Origin: Phialocephala subalpina
Taxonomy: Eukaryota > Ascomycota > Leotiomycetes > Helotiales > Mollisiaceae
Direction of reading: 5' to 3'
DNA length: 64,000 bases
Assembly (NCBI GenBank): GCA_900073065.1
Contig: FJOG01000013.1
Span: 399,227-463,226, forward strand
Positions 22,916-37,417 of this stretch are shown here, piece after piece (position 1 is the stretch's first letter; each line of letters opens with the position of its first letter). Made by a program: the position numbers and the translations under genes. The notes under the pieces were generated by a model, which did not search any database, was not told the DNA's origin, and saw only the letters and a program-made list of their open reading frames with translations.

Positions 22916-24786
22916 ATGTCTTCCAAGGAAGTTACAACGGCTCGGACGAGCTCTGCTGAGGCACATGCGAACGCACCTGTTGAAGATAAATTGCATTTCG
23001 AGGAAACGACAACTTTCGGCGAGCCTCTTCCTCTCCCAAGAAAATCTGGCACGTATGGAAGCAGCGACTCGGACTCTGATGAGAATGGTGATAAATTCAA
23101 AAAGAACCCATTCTTAGATCCGGATGTTGCGGAGTACTGGGCTGGTATTTACGAAAAGTCTCGGTATGAATGTCGGGCGGAGTTTGACCCGACCCTCACT
23201 TGGACTGAAGAGGAAGAGAGGAAACTTGTTCGACGTTTGGATTGGAGAGTTTGTCTATGGGCTGTAAGATACAATGCTCTCTCTTCACTTTTACAAGCTA
23301 ATTGTTGAACAGTGCGTCATGTTCTTCGGTCTTCAAACGGATCGTGGGAATCTTGTCCAAGCTCTTGCAGACAATATGTTGACTGATCTCAAGTTGACCA
23401 CCAATGGTCAGTAAATCGAGTTTCGAACCTTCGCAGATGCATGCTGACGGTTCCAGACTACAATTACGGGAACATCATTTTCTATACATCTTTCCTTCTT
23501 GCAGAATTGCCATCTCAATTAGTGTCGAAAAAGATTGGTCCCGATCGATGGATTCCGGCGCAGATCACCTTGTGGTCTATTGTAGCCTGTTCTCAATGTG
23601 CCATCTCTGGAAAAAAGAGCTTTTATGCTACTCGCAGCTTGCTGGGAATATTAGAGGTATGAAAATCGAGTACTCATATCTCCAAACCTTTTACTGACTG
23701 CTTGACCAGGGCGGTTTCATCCCTGACATCGTCCTATGGCTATCTTACTTCTATACCTCCCGAGAGCTACCGATTCGACTGAGTTTCTTCTGGACCACCC
23801 TCTCCGCAACTACGATTCTCACATCCATTCTTGCCTTTGCCCTTCTTCATCTTCGCGGCGTCGCAGGCTGGGCAGGCTGGCGCTGGCTCTTCCTCATTGA
23901 AGGTCTGATTACCGGCGCCGTCGGCGTCGTCTCATTCTTCATGATGCCCGCATCCGCTGTTCAGACCAAGGCCTGGTTCCGTCCTAATGGGTGGTTCAAC
24001 GAGCGCGAAGTCAAGATCGTCGTCAACCGAGTCCTCCGGGACGATCCTTCCAAGGGAGACATGCACAACCGTCAAGCGATCACTCCAAAGCGCCTTTGGA
24101 ACGCAGCTAAGGACTTTGATCTCTGGCCTCTGTATGCGATTGGTTTGATTGCTTATATACCACAAGCCCCACCAACACAGTATATCACGTTGACCTTGAA
24201 GCAAATTGGATTCAGCACTTTCAACACTAACTTGCTTACGATACCTTATTCGTTCTTCCATATCTGTACGCTGTTGCTCATCACGAGGCTGTCTGAGTAT
24301 GTGAACGAACGGACACTTGTTTCTATGATCCAGGCAATTTGGACATTGCCTTGTGTCATCGCTCTTCGATACTGGCCTGGAGTCATCAAGAACGAATGGG
24401 GTACCTTCGCTCTTACCACCGTCCTACTATCTTACCCATACTGCCACGCCATCCTCGTCGCCTGGACATCCCGAAACAGCAACAACGTCGGAGCTCGTTC
24501 CGTCTCCGCCGCACTCTACAACATGATGGTTCAACTCGGCACAATCATCTCGACCTTCATCTATAAAGCTGATGATAAGCCTTTATATCATCGGGGAAAC
24601 AAGAATTTGATCATTATCAATTGTTTGGCGATTGGAACGTTCTTGTTTACGAAGGCGTATTATATTTTTAGGAATAAGCAGAAGGAGAGGGAGTGGAATA
24701 AGATGACACCGGATGAACAGAGAGATTATAGGAAGAATACTACGCTTTTTGGGAGTCGGAGAAAGGACTTTAGATTTGCGCATTAG
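22916..24786 (+). CDS. MFS anion:cation symporter, Dal5/Soa1-type permease
   Basis: Four exons (22916-23263, 23313-23406, 23457-23656, 23710-24786) give 572 aa, all closing in frame. It has a long acidic N terminus ([11 protein letters not shown]), then the family signatures: [32 protein letters not shown], and [19 protein letters not shown], the most typical Dal5-family stretch, interrupted by the third intron. Dal5-family members carry allantoate, nicotinate, pantothenate or, in yeast Soa1, sulfonates and other sulfur anions. Its position next to the sulfatase and TauD genes favours a sulfur substrate. The start codon follows an open upstream frame; this ATG is chosen because it begins the usual cytosolic tail. 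Confidence 0.85.
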
Positions 24787-25408
24787 GTTCGTTGCCAGCC
24801 AACGGGCGGACTGGTTTGTTGATACTGGTATATGGGGAGTTGACGGAGATGAGATGGTAGAGACGGGGATGCAAATTCTCGGGAAACAGGTATTGGAAAT
24901 GCTTTCGCTCAAGTCGCAGAATGCGACTCGATACCCCTCAATCATATACATCTGGTATAAATTTTTTGCCTCCGTGCTCCCATTGTTAAGTGTCTATGAC
25001 TATACTGAGACCGCGATGTCCGCGTTTCCTGGATTCATGGAGCCAAGTAGATCAAACCACCCCTCTTCTTGTTGCCTCAGCTGACTGCATTCACACAGAA
25101 TTTGTCGTCGTCACTTCGACACTCACGATCTCCGACCAAAGGAAGCTCTTGATGAAACAAATGACGAGACTTGTGTCACCGAGAAAAGTACCGAATCTGG
25201 CTCCCGAGGCTCGGGAGATTCTGTGATACTTCGATCGAGGTTTTGGAGCAGACGAGACCGAATTGCCACTCGCCCCTTTCAAACCTCCGTTGTAGGACAG
25301 GAATGACATATTTGATGTACCAAGGCAGCGAGAGATTTTATATCAGCTTGACACCCAGCAGCCATTTCCTCTTCAGCACCCAGTGACTGGCAACTTAAGA
25401 TAATCAAC
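24787..25408. other. Intergenic, no gene recognised
   Basis: 3' flank of the permease and promoter of the first carboxylesterase. No motif-bearing frames. Confidence 0.45.
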
Positions 25409-27044
25409 ATGACGATCCAGAAACTTCACTACAAAGTCCCCTCCCTAAACGCCGAGCTCATCGGCGAGCTCGACGACGACCTAACCCTCTTCCGCGGAAT
25501 CCCATTCGCAACCGTCACAAAACGCTGGACTCATAGCGAAGTGCGAAACACTCTCCCTTCTCCTTTCGATGCCACGAACTTCGGACCAAGATGTATCCAA
25601 ATCGAAAGTGCCTACGCACCTCCAGGTGGAAACATCGATGTTGCCGCAGTTGATCATGAGTTCGACTGCTTGCATCTGAATATTACTGTCCCTACCGAGG
25701 CGTTGGAAAGTCCTAGCAACAACTCGTTTCCGTTGCTTCCTGTCATGGTGTGGGTTCATGGGTAAGTGATGTCGCTGGAGAGAGTGAACCGGGCTGATGA
25801 AAAACAGAGGAGCATTCTGCCACGGCTCGAATTCCCGTGCCCGCGACTACCCCCAGAAGCTTTGCCGTCTCGCCATCTCCAACGGAACACCAATGATCCA
25901 CGTCTCAATGCAATATCGACTCGGAGTTCTTGGTTTCGGAGCATCTCTTGATCTCGCAACTGAACATCATAAGAATCAACACCCATCCCATCTGCCCAGC
26001 TCAGGCAATTATGGGTTGATTGATCAACGGAACGCATTTCTTTGGGTTCAGGAACATATTCAAGATTTCGGAGGAGATCCGAAGAATGTGACTGCGGCTG
26101 GGATAAGTGCTGGGAGTGCTAGTATTCATTATCATATCCTCAGCGAGCAACCTCTTTTCGATCGTGCAATAATGATGTCAGGTTCGGCGCCCGTTCTTGG
26201 TCCGTTGCCTGCGAAGTTGTTTGGGAAGGCGTGGGATGATATGTGTGAGGGTCTTGGTGTGCAGGATCTTGGGTTGGATGATAGGCTTGAGAAATTGAGG
26301 AGTTTGGATGCCATTGATATTCTTAAAACATACACCAAAGCCCCAATGGGACCAATGGCCGACGGGGTCTACCTCCCTTTAAAATGGGATATGTTTGCCA
26401 AACAAGAAGGAAGCAGGTGTAAGAGCCTCATCCTGGGAGACGTAGGTTGTGATGGAATTGTGGTAGACTACATCTCCAGCCGGGTCCCACAATCTCGCTT
26501 TCTACACCACATCGAGAACATCTTCACTTCCACAGAAGAAGCGGACACCTTCATGGCCCATTTTGGACTTCAGAAAGAAACAATGACAGAACAAAAATAT
26601 CGCGATGCTCTAAGATTCTTCTTCAGCGTCATGCTATTTCAATACCCGAACCTCAACATCGCTCGAAACTTCGGTGGAAAAGCATACCTATATCATTTCG
26701 AGCAACCTTCGGTCTTCGAAGGCTTCACCAAGGGCTTGTCATTCCATGGACAGTGTGCCACATACCTATACCAAAACAAAAACGAGCTATTGCCGGAAGA
26801 TCATGTCAAGACGGCGGAACAGATGGCGAAAATTTGGACAGGGTTTGCGAGCGGGAAGACTTCTATGTTGTGGGAGGAGTTTCAGAAAAAGGAGAGTTTT
26901 ATGAGGTTTGGCCCTAGAGAACATATTTTGACGAATGTGGATGAGGATGATACGAGACGGTACGATTATTTGGAGTGGTTGGAAGAGCATCATGACGAGG
27001 CGAAGATTTTGGGGCAGGGGTTGCAGCAGGGTCTGATGAGATGA
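25409..27044 (+). CDS. Type-B carboxylesterase, intracellular form
   Basis: Two exons (25409-25761, 25808-27044, 46-nt intron) give 529 aa. No signal peptide. It has LFRGIPFAT near the start, FDCLHLNITVP, an oxyanion-hole MVWVHGGAF spanning the splice junction, and the nucleophile elbow GISAGSASIHYH (G-x-S-x-G). It continues FGGDPKNVTAAG and, late in the protein, LSFHGQC supplying a likely catalytic His. The acidic member is not certain; GDVGCDG replaces the usual G-x-N-x-x-E-G. It hydrolyses carboxylic esters of unknown identity. A second, more distant esterase lies downstream in the same direction. Confidence 0.82.
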
Positions 27045-28310
27045 GAGGATTGCGGGTTGTGGGAAATGCGTTTTTAAGTTTGTTCTCATGAGGCTTTATT
27101 CATTCATTCATTGCAATCTCATCGCATTTTCTTGTTAGACTCGAAGTTTAGTCTCTGGCTGTCAGAGTGAATGGCGCAGTCGGCACCTGATCGAGAAGTC
27201 GGACTAGTGGACTTTTGTGAGGATTGTCAAATTTTCTAGCCCCAAAATGTAGCTTGTTCCTAGAAATTGACTTCCTCCAGATTCCTGCTATCTCGCGTCA
27301 CGAAGGAGGGAAGAAATGGCCTCGACCAAGCCGTGGGAGTCACCCCGCGACAACGCCACGAATGAGTAAATCTGGAATCGCGAGGACGAGATGAAAGGGA
27401 ACGAGAGATGGAAGCTGGCCCAGAGAATCCGAGGGGGGGGGCTTATACCCACGCTCGTGACGAGGGGAAGGAGCATCCTTCTGAAAACAGAAGACGACCA
27501 TCACCACCTCGCTCGTCTCTTGCCTTTTCATTTTCCAACGCGACTTTCAATCCGATTTTCAGTTTAACTCAGGAAGGCAATTGCCGTCACCGAGGGACGA
27601 CATTGCTACCAAATCGCTTGCCGAGACAACTTCACCTTTAGCATTGGACTACCCAGATACCAAAGGCCGTTTGCAACATGCGAGAACCATCGTGGGGAAG
27701 TTGTTTCGCAACGCGGATAAGCAATGCAGCACGGTCGAGGGGATGAAATCATTCTTGGATGATCATGCCAAAGAGATTGGATATTGCAAAGAGGCGTTTG
27801 AACATGCTTTCGAAGGTAATGTTAAAATAAAAAATTCGAGGTACTTACTGACAGAACGCAGGTAAGTCGAGTCTGGACTTCCTGTTTGACATCTAGACTC
27901 CGTAGGAGCTTGTGTAGCACGAACACGGGCACTTCTGGTAATGCGGATTAAATATATCTTCACATTTCAGCTATAGGAACCCAACCTTGGTGCCCAACGG
28001 TTTTACCTTATGATGTGGCAATGGACATGTGGTTGAGCGTGTTTGTACAAGTGCCGGCTTCGCTTTGTGCACCCCGCATCTCAAGTTGGGGTGCGGGGCC
28101 GTCTAGCTCGCCACTCGTCCTACTATAACCACAATTTTTCCGGATCCAAGACGTGGGCACTGTATTTCTCCGTTCACCGGCATGTGCAATAATGTTACCA
28201 GAGAATTATTTCATGTACTCCCATGTCATCTACATCTTCACAGAAATATAAGTACGAGACGGTATGTACTGTGTTCTACGCATCGCCTTAGTTTCTGCAC
28301 CATCGAGAAA
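27045..28310. other. Intergenic with one unassigned open frame
   Basis: A frame at about 27570-27865 reads through KGRLQHARTIVGKLFRNADK and is polar and helical in appearance, ending at a possible donor. No family was recognised and it may be a gene fragment. There is a G10 run near 27431. Confidence 0.35.
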
Positions 28311-30406
<2,096 letters not shown>

Positions 30407-30876
30407 GAGCGTTGCGAAACCCGTGTCAGCTAATGAAATTCGATCGCAGAGAATTGAAGGACCGGGGGTAGGAAGGTGGTTCTCTCAGATCCAAGACTCG
30501 ACAAATAAAGTTCAAAAAGGCGATCAGTGCCGCATTGGGGAGAAAAGATAGGACACGGAAGGAATAGAATGAGCATCACGTATATCTCGGCACGTGATAT
30601 ATATTGGTCGGACTTTCTTAGGTGGCAATTGCCTTCTGTCTGGTAAAGTTGCTTCCCTTGAACCGTGTCCCAAGATCTATCCGAGTAGATGACGAATTTC
30701 GTAAGAGAGTTACAACTGGTCTATTATCAACCATGTTCACGGCCCAAGTGGGCCAAAGTCTCGCCCGCTCCAAATGAAGTGTCTCAAATCGAAGCCAAGT
30801 TTTGAATTGATTGGTGGCAAGAATGCCAAAATTTCTGGTTGTAGGATTCTGATGTTTATGCTGCGTGGGAAATACC

Positions 30877-31520
30877 TTACGGCAACTCTTGCCTCGCTGG
30901 AGTATGATATGATGAGCCGTCTATCTCAAGACGGCGTGTCTCGACCGACATCTCATGCTTTGCCGTTCTGGTAGTCGGACTGCCTGAAAAAGGGGTGGAG
31001 GATGAGTTGATTGTACTCGTTGCGCTTGGAGGCACACTCGTCGGACCCGATGAAGAGAGAATGGAGGACGATTTGACTGCACTTGTTGTGCTTACGGAAG
31101 GTGTGCTTGGAGTAGAGGCTGAGTTGGAGCTCATCGTGCTTGTGAATGTTGCTGCATACTCTCAACGCGCCTGTCCATCATTCGATGTGATGACAAAACT
31201 TCCACCGGATGTTGTTCGCGACTCGCCAGCCGAGCTCGAAACCATTGACACGCTGCATGTCGCTGGGAATGAAGATATCCAGCCTTCAGTCGAGAAGAGC
31301 GCGCCTACAGCTCGCATGTCGCTCGCAGTTGTTGGGTTGCTCTGATCCGCTGTAGCTAAGCGAAAACAAGTCAATTATAGGGTTTCGTTGGAAACATGTT
31401 CAAGATGCTTACCTGTAGAACTTTGAACGATAAGGTATTTATTGCCTTGACCGCAGAAGGCACCCACCTCGGCGTTGTCAAACCATGACGCCCATTCAAA
31501 GCTTACGTCGTCAAAGTAAT
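30877..31520 (-). pseudogene. Ser/Thr-rich surface-protein gene broken by an in-frame TGA
   Basis: An upstream exon (ending 31413) encodes EWASWFDNAEVGAFCGQG. It joins by a GTAAGC...CTTAG intron (31356-31412) to a frame rich in Ser and Thr. That frame hits TGA just after SNDGQAR at about 31162, then stays open for a further 80-95 codons of strongly Ser/Thr-rich sequence in the same frame (STPSTPSVSTTSAV). This pattern fits a mucin-like secreted protein inactivated by a point nonsense mutation. A full start and signal peptide were not located. It could also be a real, shorter protein. Confidence 0.42.
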
Positions 31521-32160
31521 TGATGGTTGGGGTAGCCGAAGGGTAGACGAGCGAAAAGGGGGGGGGATATTGGCTCGGACGACGACAAAAAGGGCAAAAC
31601 AGAAAATGCAGGCTAACATGCTGAGTGTTAGCGAAACATCAACAAGTATGTTTTCTGAATTGAAGACAAAATTTTACATGTCGACACACGAAAGTAGATT
31701 TTCAGATGGAAAGGAGTGCGGAAGTGTAGCAAGATAGCGGGGACGACTTGAACTTAACTCCCCGGTCCGCACCACAAAGAGACATAAAGTGAGACGAATA
31801 TACACAAAAATGGGCAACGTTCCGAGCCTGACTGCAGAAAGCTGCCCTTCGTGGTGTGCCTTCAAGGTTGATGCAAGCAATTTCCAGCCACCAGAGGTCC
31901 CGTTCTTGTTCGAAACGCATTGAACGAGTCAAATTGAACTTGAGAAATCATGTGGAAATCAAACTGACCAGTCACGACCATGGTAGTTGAAATAGGCATG
32001 TCAACACTGCAGAAGTGCGCCTCATGCCGCAGCCTCATCAAGCCACAGGCCATATCGAGTGCCACCAATCGTTTCAGGCTCTGACCTTTAGTTGCCACTT
32101 TGTAGGACAGATTTTGTTCCAAAATTTTGGCTTCAATTTTCATAGAACCAGCGCCCTCTT
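31521..32160. other. Intergenic, no gene recognised
   Basis: 3' flank of the STAND-like gene. Contains a G10 run at about 31559. No supported gene. Confidence 0.4.
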
Positions 32161-34109
32161 TCAATCATCTACCAGCGACTGTGTCCCCGAGGACGCGTCA
32201 TCATCTGACTCCCAGATCCGGCGCCGCTGGGGTGCCTGGGTATTGATGACAGTATACAGCCGCAACTCCTCGCACAGCTCCACAGGCGGCTGCTCCGCAC
32301 TCGTGACAATGAGCTTGATCTTTCCTTCATGAAGTGTGACGAGATCTGAAAGCATGCGAAGTAGGTCATCCCCAATACTGATGTCCATTGTGTCCTCGCC
32401 TTCACAGCGATCGATCCGATCAATGACAATGAATAATGAATCCATCTTCGCTGCAATTTTCTTGAATATCCTCCAGACTTGCGGCATCTCTTTTGCGTTC
32501 TGAAAGTTTCGCGTATTGAATATCTGAGGTTCTTGTAGCATGAGCATGGGATTTTGTTCAAGTAGCTGGCCTACGAGTTGCTTCATGAGTCGAGTCGGAC
32601 TCCAGGGCTTGTTAACATCGGGACGGTCGCAGAGAGCGAATGTTGTTAGTTGCTTTTGTGATCGCAGGAGGGAAATCAGATCGAGTGAGAAGTTGGTCAC
32701 CCATGAATCCTTGCTTCCGTATGGCCCGATCGCGAGGAACGGGACGTTCCTGTTCTCTCCCCAGAGCGAGAATTCTTCTAGAATGCCATTTCTTTCCCAG
32801 TAGTCGCCTAGTGAGAGACGGAAGGTCACGCCGTCCCATAGATCTAGTTCGTCTTGGATGTCATTTTCGCCAGGTAGGAGAATGTCGAGCAGGTTGTAAG
32901 CATTAGCGCTTGCTTGCGAACGAGTCCACACTACGTCTTATCAGCAAGAAAACGGCCTCGGGTAGGGCAGTTACACTGTGTTGCTTGATATAAATCGCTG
33001 ATGTTTCGTTCAAGGATTGTGATGCTAGATGAAGTCGCACTACCTGATTCCCTGGACAGCAAGTAGAGTCTCCTAATAGCTGAACAAGTTTAGCTGAGAT
33101 CAATTAGCTAGAGAAGGAGACATGCCGGCCGCGGTAAGTTTTGTCAAATGGAAAGTTTCAGCTTCCATTGCTTCGATACTCTTCTGTGCCAAACTGGCCA
33201 ACTGAGTTGTGAAATCGTTGATCTGTTTCAATCGTTCGCCGAATTTATAGTCTTTTCTAGCTTTTGACTGTAGCGCCTTTTGCAATCTGCCTGTATACTC
33301 AAAGTCAGGTGGAGCAACAATTCGAACACAATATATAGCTCACCCCAGCTACTCAAGTTTGTGTACTCTATCAAGCGCTCCAAGAAATCCAAGACATGAA
33401 CGTAGATAGTGGCCATGAGTTTCTTCATAGGGCCTGTTGGTTCCATGTCATTCTGGAAAGACATTGTGCTCAGAATTTCACTCAGCGCCATGAGATGATC
33501 CAGAATTTCCTCCTGTCTATCCGATGCATTGTCTAGAACAAACTGGACTGGCGTTAGCTTTCATGATAAGAGTACATCTTAAAACAAACAAACCTTGAAT
33601 ATGAGTTTCAGACACCCATATGGGATCGCATACTCTGGACTTGAAGGGATCACAATAGAAATGATCGGGTCCAAAGCCATTGCCACTTTGACAAATCCGA
33701 TGCCAAGCCGGCGTGCTCTATGAATCAACTTTGGATTTGCCTCTCGCTGTTGATGGATTAAAGTTATGCTTTCTTGCTGCCTTTCAAAGTATTTCACAAT
33801 GACACCTGGGTCCAGATTCTGGGAGAGCAAGGCCTTCTCAGAATCAGAGAACTGTGCAGCCATCAATCGTGTGTTGGCTTCTCCAGCAGCCTTCAAAGCC
33901 GTCTCATAATAGCTAGTGTATGTTACTATCGATATTAAACTCTTGGGCCAGAATTGGAGATTTTCATACCAAAGGTCGGTCCCAGGCTCATACCAAGCTT
34001 GAAGTTGCGGTCGTTGCGTCTTATCCAAAGCCTCGAGGAGCTGCCCAGTGGAGATGCGCTGCAATTGTCCTGCGACAGGGCTCGGTGGTTCATTCTGCGA
34101 GACAGGCAT
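32161..34109 (-). CDS. STAND-like protein with NACHT-NTPase N-terminal (DUF7708-like) region and degenerate P-loop
   Basis: Exons are 34109-33594, 33542-33344, 33290-about 33190, about 33080-32977 and 32930-32161, roughly 600 aa. The third junction is ambiguous: donor GTATCG with a GCTAAT branch, or a very short GC-donor intron. The N-terminal region (GIGFVKVAMALDPIISIVIP ... YGCLKLIFK) is the helical module found before NACHT-like NTPases in fungi. The NTPase-like part has PFLAIGPYGSKDS where Walker A should be, with Asp at the invariant Lys position. Walker B-like LFIVIDRIDRCE is retained. The C-terminal tail is acidic. There are no repeats. It is probably a signalling or scaffold STAND relative unable to bind ATP normally. 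It is divergent from the AAA+ gene, with 370 bp between starts. Confidence 0.65.
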
Positions 34110-34479
34110 TTTGGTATGAGGCCCACCAAGGGGTTCTCGCTATCGGGATGCTTTGAAATGACTGAATATGTTGAGATGCGCATTTGGAGTCGTCGTGAAT
34201 GTGGGGCTATCTTGTAGGGTCTATTGGCGGAGAGACCACATACTCGAAGCCCTGGACGGCAGCGCTGAGGTGCAGCGCTTCGGGCCAGCACAGCCCCGCC
34301 CGCCCCTGAATCTAGCCCCTGATTAGCCTAAAAATCGGGGGCCAAACCGGGGCACAGTGAAACCACGACGGCACGACGTGTATCGAACACATTGCAGACT
34401 GTCTTCTTGTATGCAATCCGTTGAGAGAGCCTGAGAATACAAGGACTGAACTGAGAGGGAATATACTACTCCCTTAAGA
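34110..34479. promoter_or_regulatory. Divergent promoter of the STAND-like / AAA+ gene pair
   Basis: 370 bases between opposite start codons. GC-rich in its first half (34250-34340) with no assignable binding sites. Head-to-head placement allows co-expression. Confidence 0.4.
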
Positions 34480-37041
34480 ATGAGTTCCAGCTCGGGTTCC
34501 GACGAAGTGGTCTGGGACAGCGACTCGTCGAGCAGATCGGTAAGAATCTATCGCTCTTCAATTTCCCAGCCTTGCCTAGACAATTGAAGGTTGCACTAGA
34601 CTGTGGTACTACATCGAGTCCAGCGTCACGATCTTTGCCATGGAAAGATCATCCCCTCGAGGAAAGCAGACGAGACTGTCCAGGCAAGCCCGGGACATTG
34701 AAAACGTGATCACAGCTAATTGGGACCGCAGGAGAGATCGAAAACGCGCAGGAAAAAACTGTTTCGCAAAAACATACGACGGGAACTCAGAGACGGGGCG
34801 TGGAAATGGTCATCCAGAGACCCAAGGAAGAAGCAGTTGACCAACAATCCGAACGGTGCAACTTATGTACCATTGACGGACGAAGATTATGCCCTGGCAC
34901 GGATGTGTTTTTGCGACTCGAGAAAACGCTCTTATATCAGTAGCTTAGGCCAAAAGGCCATCAACGCGAAGGAACTCGAAGAGCGAAAACTCAATCAAAA
35001 TTCTCTCGTCAATTCTGAGGATTATGATATCGGGATCGTGAGGAATCAAATGGGAGAAGAGTTTCTGTGGATGCTATCACCATTATTACGGAGGATTTTG
35101 CACGAGGCTCTGAAGCCCAAAGACGATCTCTTAATCAAAGGCGATGTCTTTTGCCTAGTCCATCCCTATGCACTAATGGTTGGTAGAAGAGATGAGCTGA
35201 ATAATGCATTCGAAAAGGAGGAGACGGAGGAAGCCTCGCAATTGTGGAAAGTCCTAGACCACACCATGAATGCCTACGCACCGGAGTATGTATGGAAAGG
35301 ATTCCAGGGTTTTGTCAGGGGAGACTCGGTTACGTACGATCAGTTCTGGACCATCTTCAACCCAGGAGAGAAACTCATCGTAATGGATCAACTCAACAAT
35401 CCTCAAATTCTTATTTTCCAAACTCTGGATTATAGCTTCGACGATGGAAAAATGAAGGCAAGGGCTTTGAGAATTTCTCTACGCAGCGTTGTGAGTAGAG
35501 CAAACAGCAAGGCGGGAATCTTTGGTATGAACTATACCATCAATGTTCCTAGTTTCATCGGAAATCGGGCAATGACGTCTCTTCCGGTTTACCCCACTCG
35601 GTACGCAGAATCGGAGGAGGATCAAGCAGAGTTGGAGAGGAAATTGATGGAAAGAGGGAGGAAATGGCACAAAATGGTGATAAGCGATACTTCGATCTGG
35701 TCGTACAAAGGGAGCGCCATCCTGTCGGATGGCACTGACAACTTTGAAGGACAAGGAACCTCCTCAACTAAAAGTAAGCCAGCATTATATCCTGTAGTGA
35801 ACTATCACTGACGAGATAGTTGGACAGCAGAGTACTATACAGTAGAAGCCGCCATGATGGCTCACTTCTGACATTCCGAGGATTGAAGGATCCTACCGAC
35901 AAATCTTACTTCTCGCTTTCGACACTGACAAAAGGCAATGTAGATAACCCTGACGAAGACGAGGGCCCTGAAGCCTCGGCTCACATAGCGATAATTTGTC
36001 CAGGCATTGTAAAATGTGTGGTCGTGAACACCCAAAAAGACTTCTTCGTCAGTGTCGACGACATGACCGAGGTCGTGTGGGATGAGAATATCTTCTTGAA
36101 CCAGTTGGTGTTGAGGCAGAGTAAGAAAGACATGCTTAAGGGGCTAGTGCAAAACCATTTGGCCAAGGAATTCCAAACAGTTGGGGACTTCATCAGCCGC
36201 AAGGGTACTGGTCTGATTATTGTTTTGCATGGTCCACCAGGAACTGGAAAGACGTTTGCTGCAGAGTCGATCGCTGAATTAGTACGCCGACCGCTCTTGA
36301 GTCTAAGTATTGGCGATCTGATCGCAGATTCAAAGCATCTTGAAGAAAGACTGGACAGCCTGTTTGATGTCTGCAAAGAGTGGAAAGCCATTCTACTTCT
36401 TGATGAAGCTGATGTCGTTCTGGAAGCGAGATCAATTGAAGATGTTCGAAGGAACGGAATCGTGTCTGGTAGGCTCGATTGACCAACTGACTGAGAATCG
36501 CACTAGCTGACGCCTGCAGTCTTCTTGAGGAAGCTGGATTATTTCGAAGGTATCATGTTCCTCACGACTAACCGAATTGGAACAATAGATCCAGCCTTCA
36601 TGCCGAGAATTCAGATTTCCATACTCATGGACAAGTTGAGCGTAAATCAACGACGAGCAGTTTGGGGCAACTTCCTTCAAGATGGACGACTTGGATTGAC
36701 GGAAGAACGAAAAGAGCAGCTCGAAGACGTGGTGCAAAAGATGTCAAAATTGGACTTGAATGGACGGCAAAGTAAGTCTTCTAGCTCAGTGAGAGCCATA
36801 GAGCAGCCTTTCAGTTTTTGTGATCTCCTAGAGTGCAGATCTTATGCTGGCTTCTACTGCAGTCCGGAATACCTTCAACATTGCGCAATCATTCTCATTC
36901 AGCCGAAATGGAACCAATTTCATCACGGTCCAGGACCTAAACAACGCAGCGGAACAAGCTCTGGAATTCCAGGAATACTTCAGTCAAGAAAATTCGAAGG
37001 CCAGAAGCGCAGTGCGAAGTGTTTGGAGCAGCAGGTTCTAA
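34480..37041 (+). CDS. AAA+ ATPase with DUF7025-type N-terminal domain
   Basis: Exon 1 (34480-34539) is acidic and Ser-rich. Exon 2 (34732-35773) carries the fungal DUF7025-like region (ELERKLMERGRKWHKM). The next junction is uncertain: the donor at 35774 closes in frame only with a weak acceptor ending at 35832. The AAA+ core follows, with Walker A HGPPGTGKTFAAESIAE, Walker B AILLLDEADVVLEAR, and sensor FLTTNRIGTIDPAFMPRI. The arginine-finger region and lid (LNGRQIRNTFNIAQ) are rebuilt exactly by the 36772-36862 intron. The other intron is 36469-36519. Function in this family is unknown; it is an ATP-dependent remodeller by homology. Adjacent to a STAND-like gene in divergent orientation. 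Confidence 0.78.
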
Positions 37042-37417
37042 GGGTGCTGTTTCTGGTGGTATTCGGAGTGGGAGGTTCCTTCTCAAGGTTCTCACTTACC
37101 TCCTACCCTTCAAGTACCTATAAACCCAAGCACCTTCCTCACCTCCCTCACAACCACGCCATATGACCTCACGCACCTTCCTGTCTACCTACCGTCCATT
37201 TTCAAAACGAAAGAAGTCTCCCACTATTCCACTTACCACTCATATTCTTATCCTCCCTTATTGAATAGAAGCAAAAAATAAAAAAGGAAGAAGAGAAGAA
37301 AAGCTGTGGGTACAACTGACATGGAAGGAATTTTACCATCTCGAGAGCCTTCGATGTCCTCGGGGGCATGGCAAAGTGTGTCGTGACCTTTCTTATATTA
37401 TCGAATACATCTGAGGT
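37042..37417. other. Intergenic, no gene recognised
   Basis: 3' flank of the AAA+ gene. AT-rich A/G tract at about 37270-37300. Confidence 0.4.

Noticed and set aside
32540..32906. Plus-strand frames of 87-88 codons
   Set aside because: Shadows of the STAND-like gene on the opposite strand.
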